Source: Anaerolineae bacterium (lineage in GTDB: Bacteria; Chloroflexota; Anaerolineae; B4-G1). Taken from it: DNA of 56,589 bases. The notes beneath the pieces were generated by a model. It was not told the DNA's origin and searched no databases. It saw only the letters and a list, made by a program, of their open reading frames with translations. The stretch lies in NCBI GenBank assembly GCA_030612585.1, contig JAUWNP010000006.1, forward strand, positions 1 through 56,589, written 5' to 3'. The translations under genes were made by a program, and so were the position numbers. Shown here in pieces: positions 43,444 through 50,206 of this stretch. Positions within the stretch are counted from its first letter, which is position 1, and each line of letters begins with the position of its first letter.

Positions 43444-43726
43444 GCCGGAGATGCACGGGGCAGCCCAAGCATCCGGATCAAAGCCCGGATCAAAGAACAG
43501 AGTGGTGGCCCTGAGCGTCCTGCACCCCGGTGAGCGGGGAGTGGTGACCGAGTTGCTTGGCGGACGCGGGGTACTGGGTCGCATGGCAGCCCTGGGCTTC
43601 ACGCCGGGGGTAGAGGTGACGATGCTGCAGAACTTCGGGCACGGCCCGCTCATCGTGCTTTTGCGCGACACACGCGTGGCTCTGGGGCGCGGCGAGGCCA
43701 GCAAAGTGAGCGTGATGCACACATGA
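43433..43726 (+). CDS. feoA: FeoA, ferrous iron transport accessory protein (system 1)
   Basis: Small cytoplasmic SH3-like protein, 97 residues, thought to assist FeoB. The domain begins about residue 28: ALSVLHPGERGVVTELLGGRGVLGRMAALGFTPGVEVTMLQNFGHGPLIVLLRDTRVALGRGEASKV carries the usual LxxLxPGExG, LGFTPG and (V)ALGRGEA marks. About 25 residues precede it, more than in most FeoA. Overlaps fur by 11 bases and feoB by 4 (ATGA), so the three are translationally coupled. Confidence 0.93.
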   Translation: MRNEPEMHGAAQASGSKPGSKNRVVALSVLHPGERGVVTELLGGRGVLGRMAALGFTPGVEVTMLQNFGHGPLIVLLRDTRVALGRGEASKVSVMHT

Positions 43727-45741
43727 CGAAAGGGAACACTGTCACCATTGCCCTGGCAGGGCAACCCAACGTGGGCAAGTCTACGCTCTTCAACCTCCTG
43801 ACCGGCCTCAACCAGCACGTGGGCAACTGGCCCGGCAAGACGGTCGAGCGGAAGGAGGGCACTTTCACGTATAACGGCCACACTTACCGGCTAGTGGACC
43901 TGCCTGGCACCTACAGTTTGACTGCCAATTCGGCCGAGGAGGTCATCGCCCGCGATTTCATCATCAAGGAGCGACCTGACGTGGTGGTCGTGGTGGTGGA
44001 CGCGGCGATCCTGGAGCGCAGCCTGTACCTGGTGGCGGAATTGCTGCCGCTGCCCGCGCCGGTCATCGTGGCGCTGAATATGATGGATGTGGCCCAGCAG
44101 GAAGGCTTCCACATTGAGCCGGAGGTGCTGGAGGCAGCGCTGGGCGTCAAGGTGGTGCCTATGGTCGCCTCCAGGAACGTCGGCGTGCACGAACTCGTGG
44201 AGGCGATCGACACAGTAGCGTGTGACGGCTATGTCTACACGCCCAAACGTCCCGATATCCGCGCCGACCACCGGGAGGTGCTGGCCCAGATTGAGGCGCT
44301 GGTCGAGGGTCACGTGCCGGAGCCCTACCCGCGGGACTGGGTGGCACTGAAACTGTTGGAGGGTGATCGAGAAATCACACGTTCGATGCAGGAATGCCTA
44401 CAGGAGGAGCAATGGCAGCAGGTGCACGGTATCCTCCGCCAGCACGACGACGCGCTGATGGCTGTGGCCAGCGGGCGCTACGAGTGGATCGGACGAATGA
44501 TCCGCGCTGCCGTGACCCGCCCCAAAGTCGGCCAGATCGGCCTGACCGAGCGGCTGGACCGCTGGGCCACCCACCCCTTCTGGGGGCTGGTGCTCCTGGC
44601 GGGCATCCTGGGCCTGACCTTCTGGCTGACTTACACCATCGCCGCACCTCTGCAGGAACTGCTCGACACCTACGTGATGGGCGGGCTGGCAGAACTGGCA
44701 CGTATCCGGCTGGCCGGGGGACCCGCCTGGCTCTCCGACCTGATTGTGGACGGGGTCATCGGAGGCGTGGGAGGTGTGGTCACCTTCCTGCCTATTCTGG
44801 TCATCTTCTTCGCCGTGATGGGTATGCTGGAGGACGTGGGGTACATGGCACGGGCGGCCTACGTGATGGACAGCTTTATGCACCTGATGGGATTGCACGG
44901 CAAATCGTTCCTGCCCCTCTTCCTGGGCTTCGGCTGCAATGTGCCGGCAGTGCTGGGCACTCGGGTGATTGAATCTCGCCGCGCGCGCCTGTTGACCATC
45001 TTGCTCGCCCCATTGATCCCCTGCACAGCGCGGATGGCGGTGGTGGCCTTCCTGGCCCCGGCCTTCTTCGGCTCTGCCGCCACGCTGGTCTCCTGGGGAC
45101 TGATCCTCGTGGCACTCGTGGTGCTGGCCCTCTCCGGTGTGCTCATCAACAAAACTATCTTCCAGGGACGGCGGGTGGCGTTCATCATGGAACTGCCTCT
45201 CTACCACGTCCCAAATGGGCGCACCATCGGCCTGTTGGTCTGGCAGCGCAGTCTGGCTTTCCTCAAGAAAGCAGGCACGCTGATCCTCGTGGTCTCAGTG
45301 GTGGTGTGGACCCTGTCGGTGCTGCCAGGCGGGGAGATCGAGACCAGTTTTCTGGCCCGGATCGGCCATCTGTTGGAGCCAGCGGGCCGGATGATGGGCT
45401 TCGACTGGCGGCTGATGGTGGCGCTCTTGACCGGTTTCATCGCCAAGGAGAACTCTATCGCCACGCTAGGTGTGCTGTTCGGTTCGACGGGGCTCACCGC
45501 AGGCGGCGCGGGCGAGGAGGCCGGGCTGGCGGGGACGTTGGCGGCTACCTTCCCCGCCGCCACGGCGCTGGCCTTTCTGGTGGTGCAGATGCTCTTCATC
45601 CCCTGCGTGGCGACGGTCGCCGTCGTCCGGCAGGAGACCGGTTCGTGGCGCTGGACGCTCTTCAACGTGGGATTCCTGTTACTAGTATCATGGGCGGTGG
45701 GAGCCGGGGTCTTCTGGCTGGCACATCTGGTGGGGTTGTAA
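43723..45741 (+). CDS. feoB: FeoB, ferrous iron transporter (system 1)
   Basis: Fe2+ permease with an N-terminal G-protein domain; 672 residues. G1 is GQPNVGKST (13-21), G2 region [12 protein letters not shown]3 DLPG (59-62), G4 NMMD (about 125). A helical spacer domain (about 165-280, VALKLLEGDREI) leads to the membrane domain with two Gate repeats: the first has GCNVPAVLGTR with Cys405, the second includes ENSIATLGVLF and later PCVATVAVVRQE. The helix after gate 1 reads PLIPCTARMAVVA, differing from the more common MSCGARLPV of system 2. Ends 1 base into the next ATG (TAATG). Confidence 0.96.
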   Translation: MTKGNTVTIALAGQPNVGKSTLFNLLTGLNQHVGNWPGKTVERKEGTFTYNGHTYRLVDLPGTYSLTANSAEEVIARDFIIKERPDVVVVVVDAAILERSLYLVAELLPLPAPVIVALNMMDVAQQEGFHIEPEVLEAALGVKVVPMVASRNVGVHELVEAIDTVACDGYVYTPKRPDIRADHREVLAQIEALVEGHVPEPYPRDWVALKLLEGDREITRSMQECLQEEQWQQVHGILRQHDDALMAVASGRYEWIGRMIRAAVTRPKVGQIGLTERLDRWATHPFWGLVLLAGILGLTFWLTYTIAAPLQELLDTYVMGGLAELARIRLAGGPAWLSDLIVDGVIGGVGGVVTFLPILVIFFAVMGMLEDVGYMARAAYVMDSFMHLMGLHGKSFLPLFLGFGCNVPAVLGTRVIESRRARLLTILLAPLIPCTARMAVVAFLAPAFFGSAATLVSWGLILVALVVLALSGVLINKTIFQGRRVAFIMELPLYHVPNGRTIGLLVWQRSLAFLKKAGTLILVVSVVVWTLSVLPGGEIETSFLARIGHLLEPAGRMMGFDWRLMVALLTGFIAKENSIATLGVLFGSTGLTAGGAGEEAGLAGTLAATFPAATALAFLVVQMLFIPCVATVAVVRQETGSWRWTLFNVGFLLLVSWAVGAGVFWLAHLVGL

Positions 45742-46940
45742 TGTCAAAACTGGAACGTTTTTTTGTCGCCGGCCTGGTCGTGCTGGTCGTGCTGGCGGTG
45801 GCAATCGTCGTCGTATTGCCACGGCTGGGACAACAACCCTCCCCAACTGAGCAACCCCTCGCGCCAGGCGAGACGGAGACGATGGCCGCGCGTGTGGTCG
45901 AGGTGCTGGAGGAGGGCACCATCGAAATGGACGGGGGCGGTACGCTGCCCTACCAGCGGTTGTTGCTGCGCGTCGAGGGCGGCTCGTTGGCTGGGCAGGA
46001 AATGGAAGTCGAGGAGGGGACTGTCAACATCATCAGTCAGGATCGGCTGTTCCACGTCGGCGACCGGGTTTACCTGGAGCGGGCAGTGGGGTCAGATGGC
46101 GACCGCTTCTACATCTCAGATTTCGAGCGTACCGGGCCACTGTTCTGGATCGTGACACTGTTTGTGGGACTGGTAGTGCTGGTGGGACGGGGCAAGGGAC
46201 TGCGGTCGCTGGTGGGCACGCTGTTCAGCATGGTGGTGATCTTTACCTTCATCGTCCCTCAGATCATAGCCGGCCAAGACCCCGTGGTCGTGAGCATCGC
46301 TGGCTCCATCGTGTTGCTGGCCGTCTCCAACTACCTGATCTATGGTTGGAACCCCAGGGCGCACGCAGCGGTGGCCGGGATGGTGCTGAGCCTCGTGCTG
46401 ACCGGCGTGCTGGCCTGGCTGTTCGTGGGGTGGGCCCGCCTGACCGGACTGAGCGAGGAGGGGGGCTACCTGGTGCTAGAACTGGGGCCGGGCATCAACC
46501 TGCAAGGACTAGTACTGGGCGGGATCATCATCGGGGCAATGGGGGCGTTGGACGACGTCTGTGTGGCCCAGGTATCGGTGGTCTTCGAACTGCTCGACGC
46601 CAACCCCGACCTGGAATGGGTAGACCTCTTCCGCCGCGCCTTCAACGTCGGACGGGACCACATCGCGGCGATGGTCAACACGCTTGTCCTGGCCTACACA
46701 GGGGCTTCGCTGCCCTTGCTGTTGGCCTTCACCCTCTACCAGGAACCGCTGTGGCGACGGGTCAACCGCGAGCCCATCGCTGAGGAGATCGTGCGCACGC
46801 TGGTGGGGAGTATGGGACTGGTCATGGCCGCGCCCATCACCAGCCTGATCGCCAGCCTGCTGGCCTGCTGGATTGTGCGGCGGGAGGAGGCAGGGAAGCA
46901 GGGGAGCAAGGGAGCAGAGGAGCAGAGGGGCGAGGAGTAG
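45741..46940 (+). CDS. YibE/F-family membrane protein in the feo operon
   Basis: 399 residues. N-terminal helix (FVAGLVVLVVLAVAIVVVLPRLG), an extracytoplasmic beta-type domain (about 45-130: RVVEVLEEGTIEMDGGGTLPYQRLLLRVEGG, with an SDGDRFYISDFERT end), then seven or eight helices of the YibE/F type (LFVGLVVLVGRGKGLRSLVGT, GAMGALDDVCVAQVSVV, RDHIAAMVNTLVLAYTGASLPLLL). Function of the family is not settled; transport or export has been proposed. It overlaps feoB by one base, so it is part of the same translation unit, which argues for a role in iron handling. Its last residues (GKQGSKGAEEQRGEE) come from an 8-base tandem repeat. Confidence 0.85.
   Translation: MSKLERFFVAGLVVLVVLAVAIVVVLPRLGQQPSPTEQPLAPGETETMAARVVEVLEEGTIEMDGGGTLPYQRLLLRVEGGSLAGQEMEVEEGTVNIISQDRLFHVGDRVYLERAVGSDGDRFYISDFERTGPLFWIVTLFVGLVVLVGRGKGLRSLVGTLFSMVVIFTFIVPQIIAGQDPVVVSIAGSIVLLAVSNYLIYGWNPRAHAAVAGMVLSLVLTGVLAWLFVGWARLTGLSEEGGYLVLELGPGINLQGLVLGGIIIGAMGALDDVCVAQVSVVFELLDANPDLEWVDLFRRAFNVGRDHIAAMVNTLVLAYTGASLPLLLAFTLYQEPLWRRVNREPIAEEIVRTLVGSMGLVMAAPITSLIASLLACWIVRREEAGKQGSKGAEEQRGEE
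46886..46940. repeat. Tandem 8-base repeat forming the 3' end of the YibE/F-like gene
   Basis: Units GGAGGCAG/GGAAGCAG/GGGAGCAA/GGGAGCAG/AGGAGCAG/AGGGGCGA run up to the TAG stop and encode a charged tail. Confidence 0.85.
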
Positions 46941-47186
46941 ATGTCGATGTTATCCCAATTGTTGGAATTACTGCGGGCGGGAGGCACCCACCGGGTGGCC
47001 GACCTGGCCCACGAGTTGGAGACAACGCCCGCATTGGTCGAGGCGATGCTGGAGGACCTGGACCGGATGGGGTATCTGAAACGCGTAGGGGGGGAATGTG
47101 GCGCAGGGTGTGCCGGGTGCTCGTTGGCGGGGCTGTGTACGACCGGAGAGGGTGGACGGGTGTGGACGCTGACGGAGAAAGGGTAG
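46941..47186 (+). CDS. feoC: FeoC-like winged-helix protein with Cys cluster (system 1)
   Basis: 81 residues, starting at the base after the YibE/F-like stop. The N-terminal winged helix (LLELLRAGGTHRVADLAHELETTPALVEAMLEDLDRMGYLKRV) is followed by CGAGCAGCSLAGLC, a four-Cys motif like the [4Fe-4S] site of FeoC. In Enterobacteria FeoC stabilises or regulates FeoB and may bind a redox-sensitive cluster; direct function here is inference from family and position. A terminator (47204-47242) follows, so this closes system 1. A homologue starts at 56342. Confidence 0.88.
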   Translation: MSMLSQLLELLRAGGTHRVADLAHELETTPALVEAMLEDLDRMGYLKRVGGECGAGCAGCSLAGLCTTGEGGRVWTLTEKG

Positions 47187-47203
47187 CAAAAACAGGAAAA
47201 GGG

Positions 47204-47242
47204 CGAGAGGTGACGCAGAATGCGAAGCCTCTCTCTTTTTTT
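47204..47242 (+). terminator. Intrinsic terminator of Feo system 1
   Basis: GAGAGG (47205-47210) pairs with CCTCTC (47228-47233), with additional inner pairing (TGC/GCG-type), followed by TTTTTTT at 47236-47242. Confidence 0.75.
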
Positions 47243-47252
47243 GATCGTTGTT

Positions 47253-47269
47253 ATTGCAAATACTTCGCA
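47253..47269 (+). promoter_or_regulatory. Proposed iron operator, site 2 (ATTGCAAATACTTCGCA)
   Basis: ATTGCAAATACTTCGCA matches site 1 at 15 of 17 positions. The surrounding GTTATTGC...CAAAAAGG is also close to site 3. Element B is inserted 14 bases downstream, between this site and the promoter of the DtxR-FeoA gene. Confidence 0.6.
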
Positions 47270-47282
47270 TTTTCAAAAAGGT

Positions 47283-47422
47283 AAGCGTTCAGACCTCCGA
47301 GGTTTTGACCGCATATTTGGCCTAGAAAGTGAGCAATATGCCGTTACAAGCTTCCAGGAGAGCGCTATTTGGTAAACCTCGGAGGTCTTTTGCTGGCATT
47401 TTCTCACCTCCCTGAACGCTTG
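47283..47422. mobile_element. 140-bp MITE-like inverted-repeat element B
   Basis: Outer arms AAGCGTTCAG (47283-47292) and CTGAACGCTT (47412-47421) are exact inverted repeats; inner arms AGACCTCCGAGGTTT (47291-47305) and AAACCTCGGAGGTCT (47374-47388) also pair. No coding capacity. It shares end sequence GCGTTCA, nested-arm design and length with element A. The 330-base gap 47187-47516 holds only the terminator, operator site 2, this element and a promoter. Confidence 0.65.
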
Positions 47423-47438
47423 CTCAAAAAGAAGCCCC

Positions 47439-47467
47439 TTGACAATCGGAGGGTATTGGTCTATAAT
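47439..47467 (+). promoter_or_regulatory. Consensus promoter of the DtxR-FeoA regulator (TTGACA-17-TATAAT)
   Basis: Perfect TTGACA (47439-47444), 17-base spacer and TATAAT (47462-47467), about 50 bases before the ATG. The next bases (AGGCTGACCTAA, 47469-47480) resemble half of a DtxR/IdeR operator. Confidence 0.92.
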
Positions 47468-47483
47468 AAGGCTGACCTAATAA
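47468..47483 (+). promoter_or_regulatory. DtxR/IdeR-like operator half-site next to the -10 box
   Basis: AAGGCTGACCTAATAA matches the right half of the DtxR/IdeR consensus (AGGCTAACCTAA) with one change. The left half is replaced by the -10 element. Suggests autoregulation by the downstream DtxR-type protein. Confidence 0.5.
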
Positions 47484-47516
47484 TTTGGCGTGATTATTTT
47501 CTGGTGTACATAAACA

Positions 47517-48515
47517 ATGGCCGAGGCGACTCTCAGTCCGCTTAGCGAAAGCATGCAGATGTACCTGGTCACCATCGCCCGGCTGCGGGTGAATGGCCAA
47601 CCCGTGCCCCTCTCACAACTGGCTCAGGCACTCTCAATCTCCCCTGTCTCGGTCAACGAGATGTGCCGCAAGTTGCAAGATCAAGAATTGGTGGTCTACC
47701 GGCCATATAAGGGAGCCTTGCTCACGCCAGAGGGAGAGCAGCGGGCCTACTACGTCCTGCGCCGCCACCGGCTGTGGGAAGTCTTCCTGGTGGAGAAACT
47801 AGGCTTTGATTACGACCAGGCCCATGAAGTTGCTTGCCAGTTGGAACATTCCACACCCAAACTGTTGGGCGACCGGCTCGACGCTTTCCTGGGATTTCCC
47901 TCGGCCAACCCGGAGGGAGAGCCCATTCCCAGAGACGATGGAAGCCTCCCGGCGCGCCCTTTGCTCTCGCTGGCGGCACTCTCGGCCGGGCAGCGCGGCC
48001 ACGTGATCCGCTGCGATGTGAGTGAGCCCGTGCGAGCCTTCCTGAACGAACAGGGAGTACGCCCGGGGGTGACGCTGGCGGTGGTGGCGACGGCGGGGGA
48101 CAACCTGCTGGTGCAGGTGGGGGAAATGCACATTTCGCTGGCGCGTGCTCTGGCAGAGGCAGTGCAGGTGGAGATGAAAAGAACGCCATCCAAAGCAGTG
48201 GCAGTTGCACCAATACACTCTGATTCCGACGAGGAGGAACAGATGGATGCTGGCACACAACACCAACCCACGCGGGCAGCCTTGCACGAGTTGAAAGTCG
48301 GGCAGCACGGCATTATCGTGCGCGTAGGTGGCCAGGGGCCGATTCGCCGCCGCATGATGGACATGGGGCTGGTGACCGGCGCCGAGGTCAAAGTGGTACG
48401 TGTAGCGCCCCTGGGCGACCCCGTCGAGTTTGAGGTCAAGGGGTACAGCCTCAGCCTGCGCAAGAGCGAGGCGCGTAACGTTTTCGTCGAGGTGTCGGCA
48501 AGGGAAGGTAAATAG
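47517..48515 (+). CDS. DtxR-family iron-dependent regulator fused to two FeoA (SH3) domains
   Basis: 332 residues, longer than DtxR (about 226). N-terminal winged helix (SMQMYLVTIARL, PVPLSQLAQALSISPVSVNEMCRKLQDQELVVYRPYKGALLT), then the dimerisation/metal domain with HRLWEVF and AHEVACQLEH. These carry His and Glu spaced as H79/E83 and H-C-E-H as H98/C102/E105/H106 of DtxR; Cys favours iron over manganese. The first FeoA-type domain (about 150-222) is the divergent SH3 of DtxR proteins; the second (about 253-329, HELKVGQHGIIVRVGGQGPIRRRMMDMG) is nearly identical to the FeoA at 49145. An acidic linker (SDSDEEEQ) joins them. No good Shine-Dalgarno. Likely senses Fe2+ and controls the cluster. 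Confidence 0.88.
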   Translation: MAEATLSPLSESMQMYLVTIARLRVNGQPVPLSQLAQALSISPVSVNEMCRKLQDQELVVYRPYKGALLTPEGEQRAYYVLRRHRLWEVFLVEKLGFDYDQAHEVACQLEHSTPKLLGDRLDAFLGFPSANPEGEPIPRDDGSLPARPLLSLAALSAGQRGHVIRCDVSEPVRAFLNEQGVRPGVTLAVVATAGDNLLVQVGEMHISLARALAEAVQVEMKRTPSKAVAVAPIHSDSDEEEQMDAGTQHQPTRAALHELKVGQHGIIVRVGGQGPIRRRMMDMGLVTGAEVKVVRVAPLGDPVEFEVKGYSLSLRKSEARNVFVEVSAREGK

Positions 48516-48522
48516 TTGGGAA

Positions 48523-48960
48523 ATGTGCGTGTCTTTTGCAACTCCTATCAGAGAAGTTTTACGCCAGGCTGGGAGGCGCGTCACCCCGCAGCGGATGCTC
48601 ATCCTGGAGACAATCCGCGAGAGCGGCGACCATCTCAGCGCCAACGAAGTTCATCGCTTGGCCAAGCAAAAAGTCTCCTGCCTGAGCCTCTCTACTGTTT
48701 ATCGCACCATTGACGTGCTCAAAGAGATGGGAGTGATCGAGGAACTCCGCCTGGGCGGGGAGCACCGTCGCTACGAAATCAAGGGGGAAGGGCATCATCA
48801 CATCATCTGCCAGGGCTGCGGCAAGGTCATTGAGTTCAAGTGCCCTTTCAGCGAAGAGTTGAGGCGTGATTTGGGCGAGAAGTACGATTTCGAGATCACA
48901 GGTGCTCACCTGGATTTGCTAGGCTACTGTGCTGAGTGCCAGCAGAAGGTAAGCGGGTAA
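48523..48960 (+). CDS. fur: Fur-family metalloregulator 2
   Basis: 145 residues, starting 7 bases after the DtxR-FeoA stop, so co-expressed with it. Winged helix: LRQAGRRVTPQRMLILETIRESGDHLSANEVH and LSLSTVYRTIDVLKEMGVIEE. Metal sites: GGEHRRYEIKGEGHHHIICQGCGKVIEF with Cys pair CQGC, His cluster HHH and a C-terminal CAEC. Clearly a paralogue of fur1 but only moderately alike. ATG 48523 (GGGAA just upstream) is used; the frame extends upstream inside the previous gene. Whether it senses iron, zinc, manganese or peroxide cannot be decided here. Confidence 0.88.
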   Translation: MCVSFATPIREVLRQAGRRVTPQRMLILETIRESGDHLSANEVHRLAKQKVSCLSLSTVYRTIDVLKEMGVIEELRLGGEHRRYEIKGEGHHHIICQGCGKVIEFKCPFSEELRRDLGEKYDFEITGAHLDLLGYCAECQQKVSG

Positions 48961-49000
48961 AGCCATCTGCGAGTAGAGGCTCGTTTTCGCAGGGGCTTTA
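48959..49000 (+). terminator. Hairpin terminator after fur2
   Basis: AAAGCC-AT-CTGCGA pairs with TTCGCAG-G-GGCTTT around a 12- to 13-base loop; followed by AATTT. It overlaps the fur2 stop codon. Confidence 0.65.
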
Positions 49001-49015
49001 ATTTGCGGCCTCGTT

Positions 49016-49032
49016 ATTGCTAATGCGTCGCA
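49016..49032 (+). promoter_or_regulatory. Proposed iron operator, site 3 (ATTGCTAATGCGTCGCA)
   Basis: ATTGCTAATGCGTCGCA with flanks GTT and AT-TGAAAAGG matches site 2 over a longer stretch (GTTATTGC.AAT.C.TCGCA). It lies 113 bases upstream of the first feoA of system 2. Confidence 0.6.
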
Positions 49033-49144
49033 ATATTGAAAAGGAGGTGGTGGAGCAGAGAATCAAAGGATACACAATTAACTACAGACGCCCCGCCAGG
49101 GGCACGGTTACGTCCAACAAGACTAGCAGAGAGGAGACAATCTT

Positions 49145-49378
49145 ATGAGCGTCAAGACACTGAATCAACTCGAACCCGGTGAACGGGCAACCATCATCAA
49201 GGTAGGAGGCGAGGGGCCGGTGCGCCGCCGTATCCTCGACATGGGCGTGGTGAGAGGGGCCGACATCGAGGTCGTGCGCGTAGCCCCTCTGGGCGATCCG
49301 GTCGAGTTCCGGATCAAGGGATACAATCTCTCGTTACGCAAGAGCGAGGCGCAGAACGTACAGGTCGAGGCCCGGTAG
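49145..49378 (+). CDS. feoA: FeoA (system 2, first copy)
   Basis: 77 residues, a complete FeoA domain: LNQLEPGERATIIKVGGEGPVRRRILDMG, then GADIEVVRVAPLGDPVEFRIKGYNLSLRKSEAQNV. It is of the E. coli-like charged type (RRRILDMG, LRKSEA) and is most like the second FeoA domain of the DtxR-FeoA fusion, so the two probably arose by duplication. GAGGAGAC precedes the ATG. Predicted to act with FeoB of system 2. Confidence 0.93.
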   Translation: MSVKTLNQLEPGERATIIKVGGEGPVRRRILDMGVVRGADIEVVRVAPLGDPVEFRIKGYNLSLRKSEAQNVQVEAR

Positions 49379-49387
49379 GAGGGGTGT

Positions 49388-49621
49388 ATGATGCCACTGA
49401 CTATGGTTTCCCCTAACGAGGATGTCAAACTGGTCGCCATCAACGGCGGACGTACCGTCCGCCAGCGGCTGGCGGACCTGGGCCTGACACCGGGCACGAC
49501 CTTGCGCGTGGTACAGGCGGACGCCTGGGGGCCGCTCATCGTGGCCTTCAAGGACGACGCACGGCTAGCGCTGGGCCGTGGTATGGCGCACAAGATACAA
49601 GTGGAACCACTGATTTCGTGA
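49388..49621 (+). CDS. feoA: FeoA (system 2, second copy)
   Basis: 77 residues, different in sequence from the first copy: NEDVKLVAINGGRTVRQRLADLGLTPGTTLRVVQADAWGPLIVAFKDDARLALGRGMAHKI, i.e. the LGLTPG/ALGRG type also seen in systems 1 and 3. It follows the first feoA by 9 bases, with GGAGGGG in between. Two unlike FeoA proteins beside a split FeoB suggest that they may bind different parts. Its TGA lies in the first unit of a CGTGAAA tandem repeat. Confidence 0.9.
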   Translation: MMPLTMVSPNEDVKLVAINGGRTVRQRLADLGLTPGTTLRVVQADAWGPLIVAFKDDARLALGRGMAHKIQVEPLIS

Positions 49622-49651
49622 ACCGTGAAACGTGATGCGTAGAACGTATAG
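49617..49651. repeat. Tandem 7-base repeat CGTGAAA containing the feoA stop codon
   Basis: Units CGTGAAC/CGTGAAA/CGTGATG/CGTAGAA/CGTATAG; the feoA TGA (49619-49621) is in the first unit and the series runs into the GGAGG of the next gene. Confidence 0.85.
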
Positions 49652-49660
49652 GAGGATCAA

Positions 49661-50167
49661 ATGACAAAGAAATTCACTGTCGCCCTGGCCGGAAATCCCA
49701 ATTCCGGTAAGAGCACCGTGTTCAACGCCCTCACCGGCGCCCGCCAGCACGTGGGGAACTGGCCGGGGAAGACGGTTGAGAAGAAGGAGGGCACCTGCAA
49801 GCGCGATGACTACGAAATCCAGGTCGTGGACCTGCCCGGCACCTACAGCCTGACGGCCTACTCGCTGGAGGAAGTCATCGCCCGTGACTACATCATCGAA
49901 GAGAAGCCCGACGTGGTGATTGGCGTGGTGGACGCCGCCAACCTGGAGCGCAATCTCTACCTGGCGATCCAGATTCTAGAGTTGGGTGCTCCGCTGGTTC
50001 TCGCACTCAATATGAGCGACATCGCCGATTCGCGGGGGTTGCGCATTGACATGGAGATGCTATCGCGGGGGCTGAACGGCACGCCGGTGGTGCGTACAAC
50101 CGCCAGCAAGGGCAAAGGGATTGACGAGTTGCTGGGCGCGGCTATCCGGGTGGCAGGTGCGCAATGA
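49661..50167 (+). CDS. feoB: Stand-alone FeoB G domain (system 2)
   Basis: 168 residues: only the GTPase part of FeoB. G1 GNPNSGKST (about 10-18), [15 protein letters not shown] (G2 region), G3 DLPG (about 56-59), G4 NMSD (about 118-121), G5 region [13 protein letters not shown]. It stops where ordinary FeoB passes into the helical spacer domain. The membrane part is a separate gene 39 bases downstream with its own AAAGGAGG. The stop codon TGA belongs to an AATGAAC tandem repeat that fills the gap, so repeat insertion or expansion may have split an ancestral feoB. Confidence 0.93.
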   Translation: MTKKFTVALAGNPNSGKSTVFNALTGARQHVGNWPGKTVEKKEGTCKRDDYEIQVVDLPGTYSLTAYSLEEVIARDYIIEEKPDVVIGVVDAANLERNLYLAIQILELGAPLVLALNMSDIADSRGLRIDMEMLSRGLNGTPVVRTTASKGKGIDELLGAAIRVAGAQ

Positions 50168-50191
50168 ACAATGAAACAATGAACAATGAAC
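50163..50191. repeat. Tandem repeat AATGAAC at the FeoB split point
   Basis: Units AATGAAC/AATGAAAC/AATGAAC/AATGAAC. The first contains the TGA stop of the G-domain gene; the last runs into the Shine-Dalgarno of the membrane-part gene. Same unit as at 24828. Confidence 0.88.
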
Positions 50192-50206
50192 AAAGGAGGG
50201 TGGATT

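Noticed and set aside
45306..46940. A 544-residue version of the YibE/F-like protein starting inside feoB
   Set aside because: The extra N-terminus is a shifted-frame reading of FeoB; ATG 45741 overlapping the feoB stop is the natural start.
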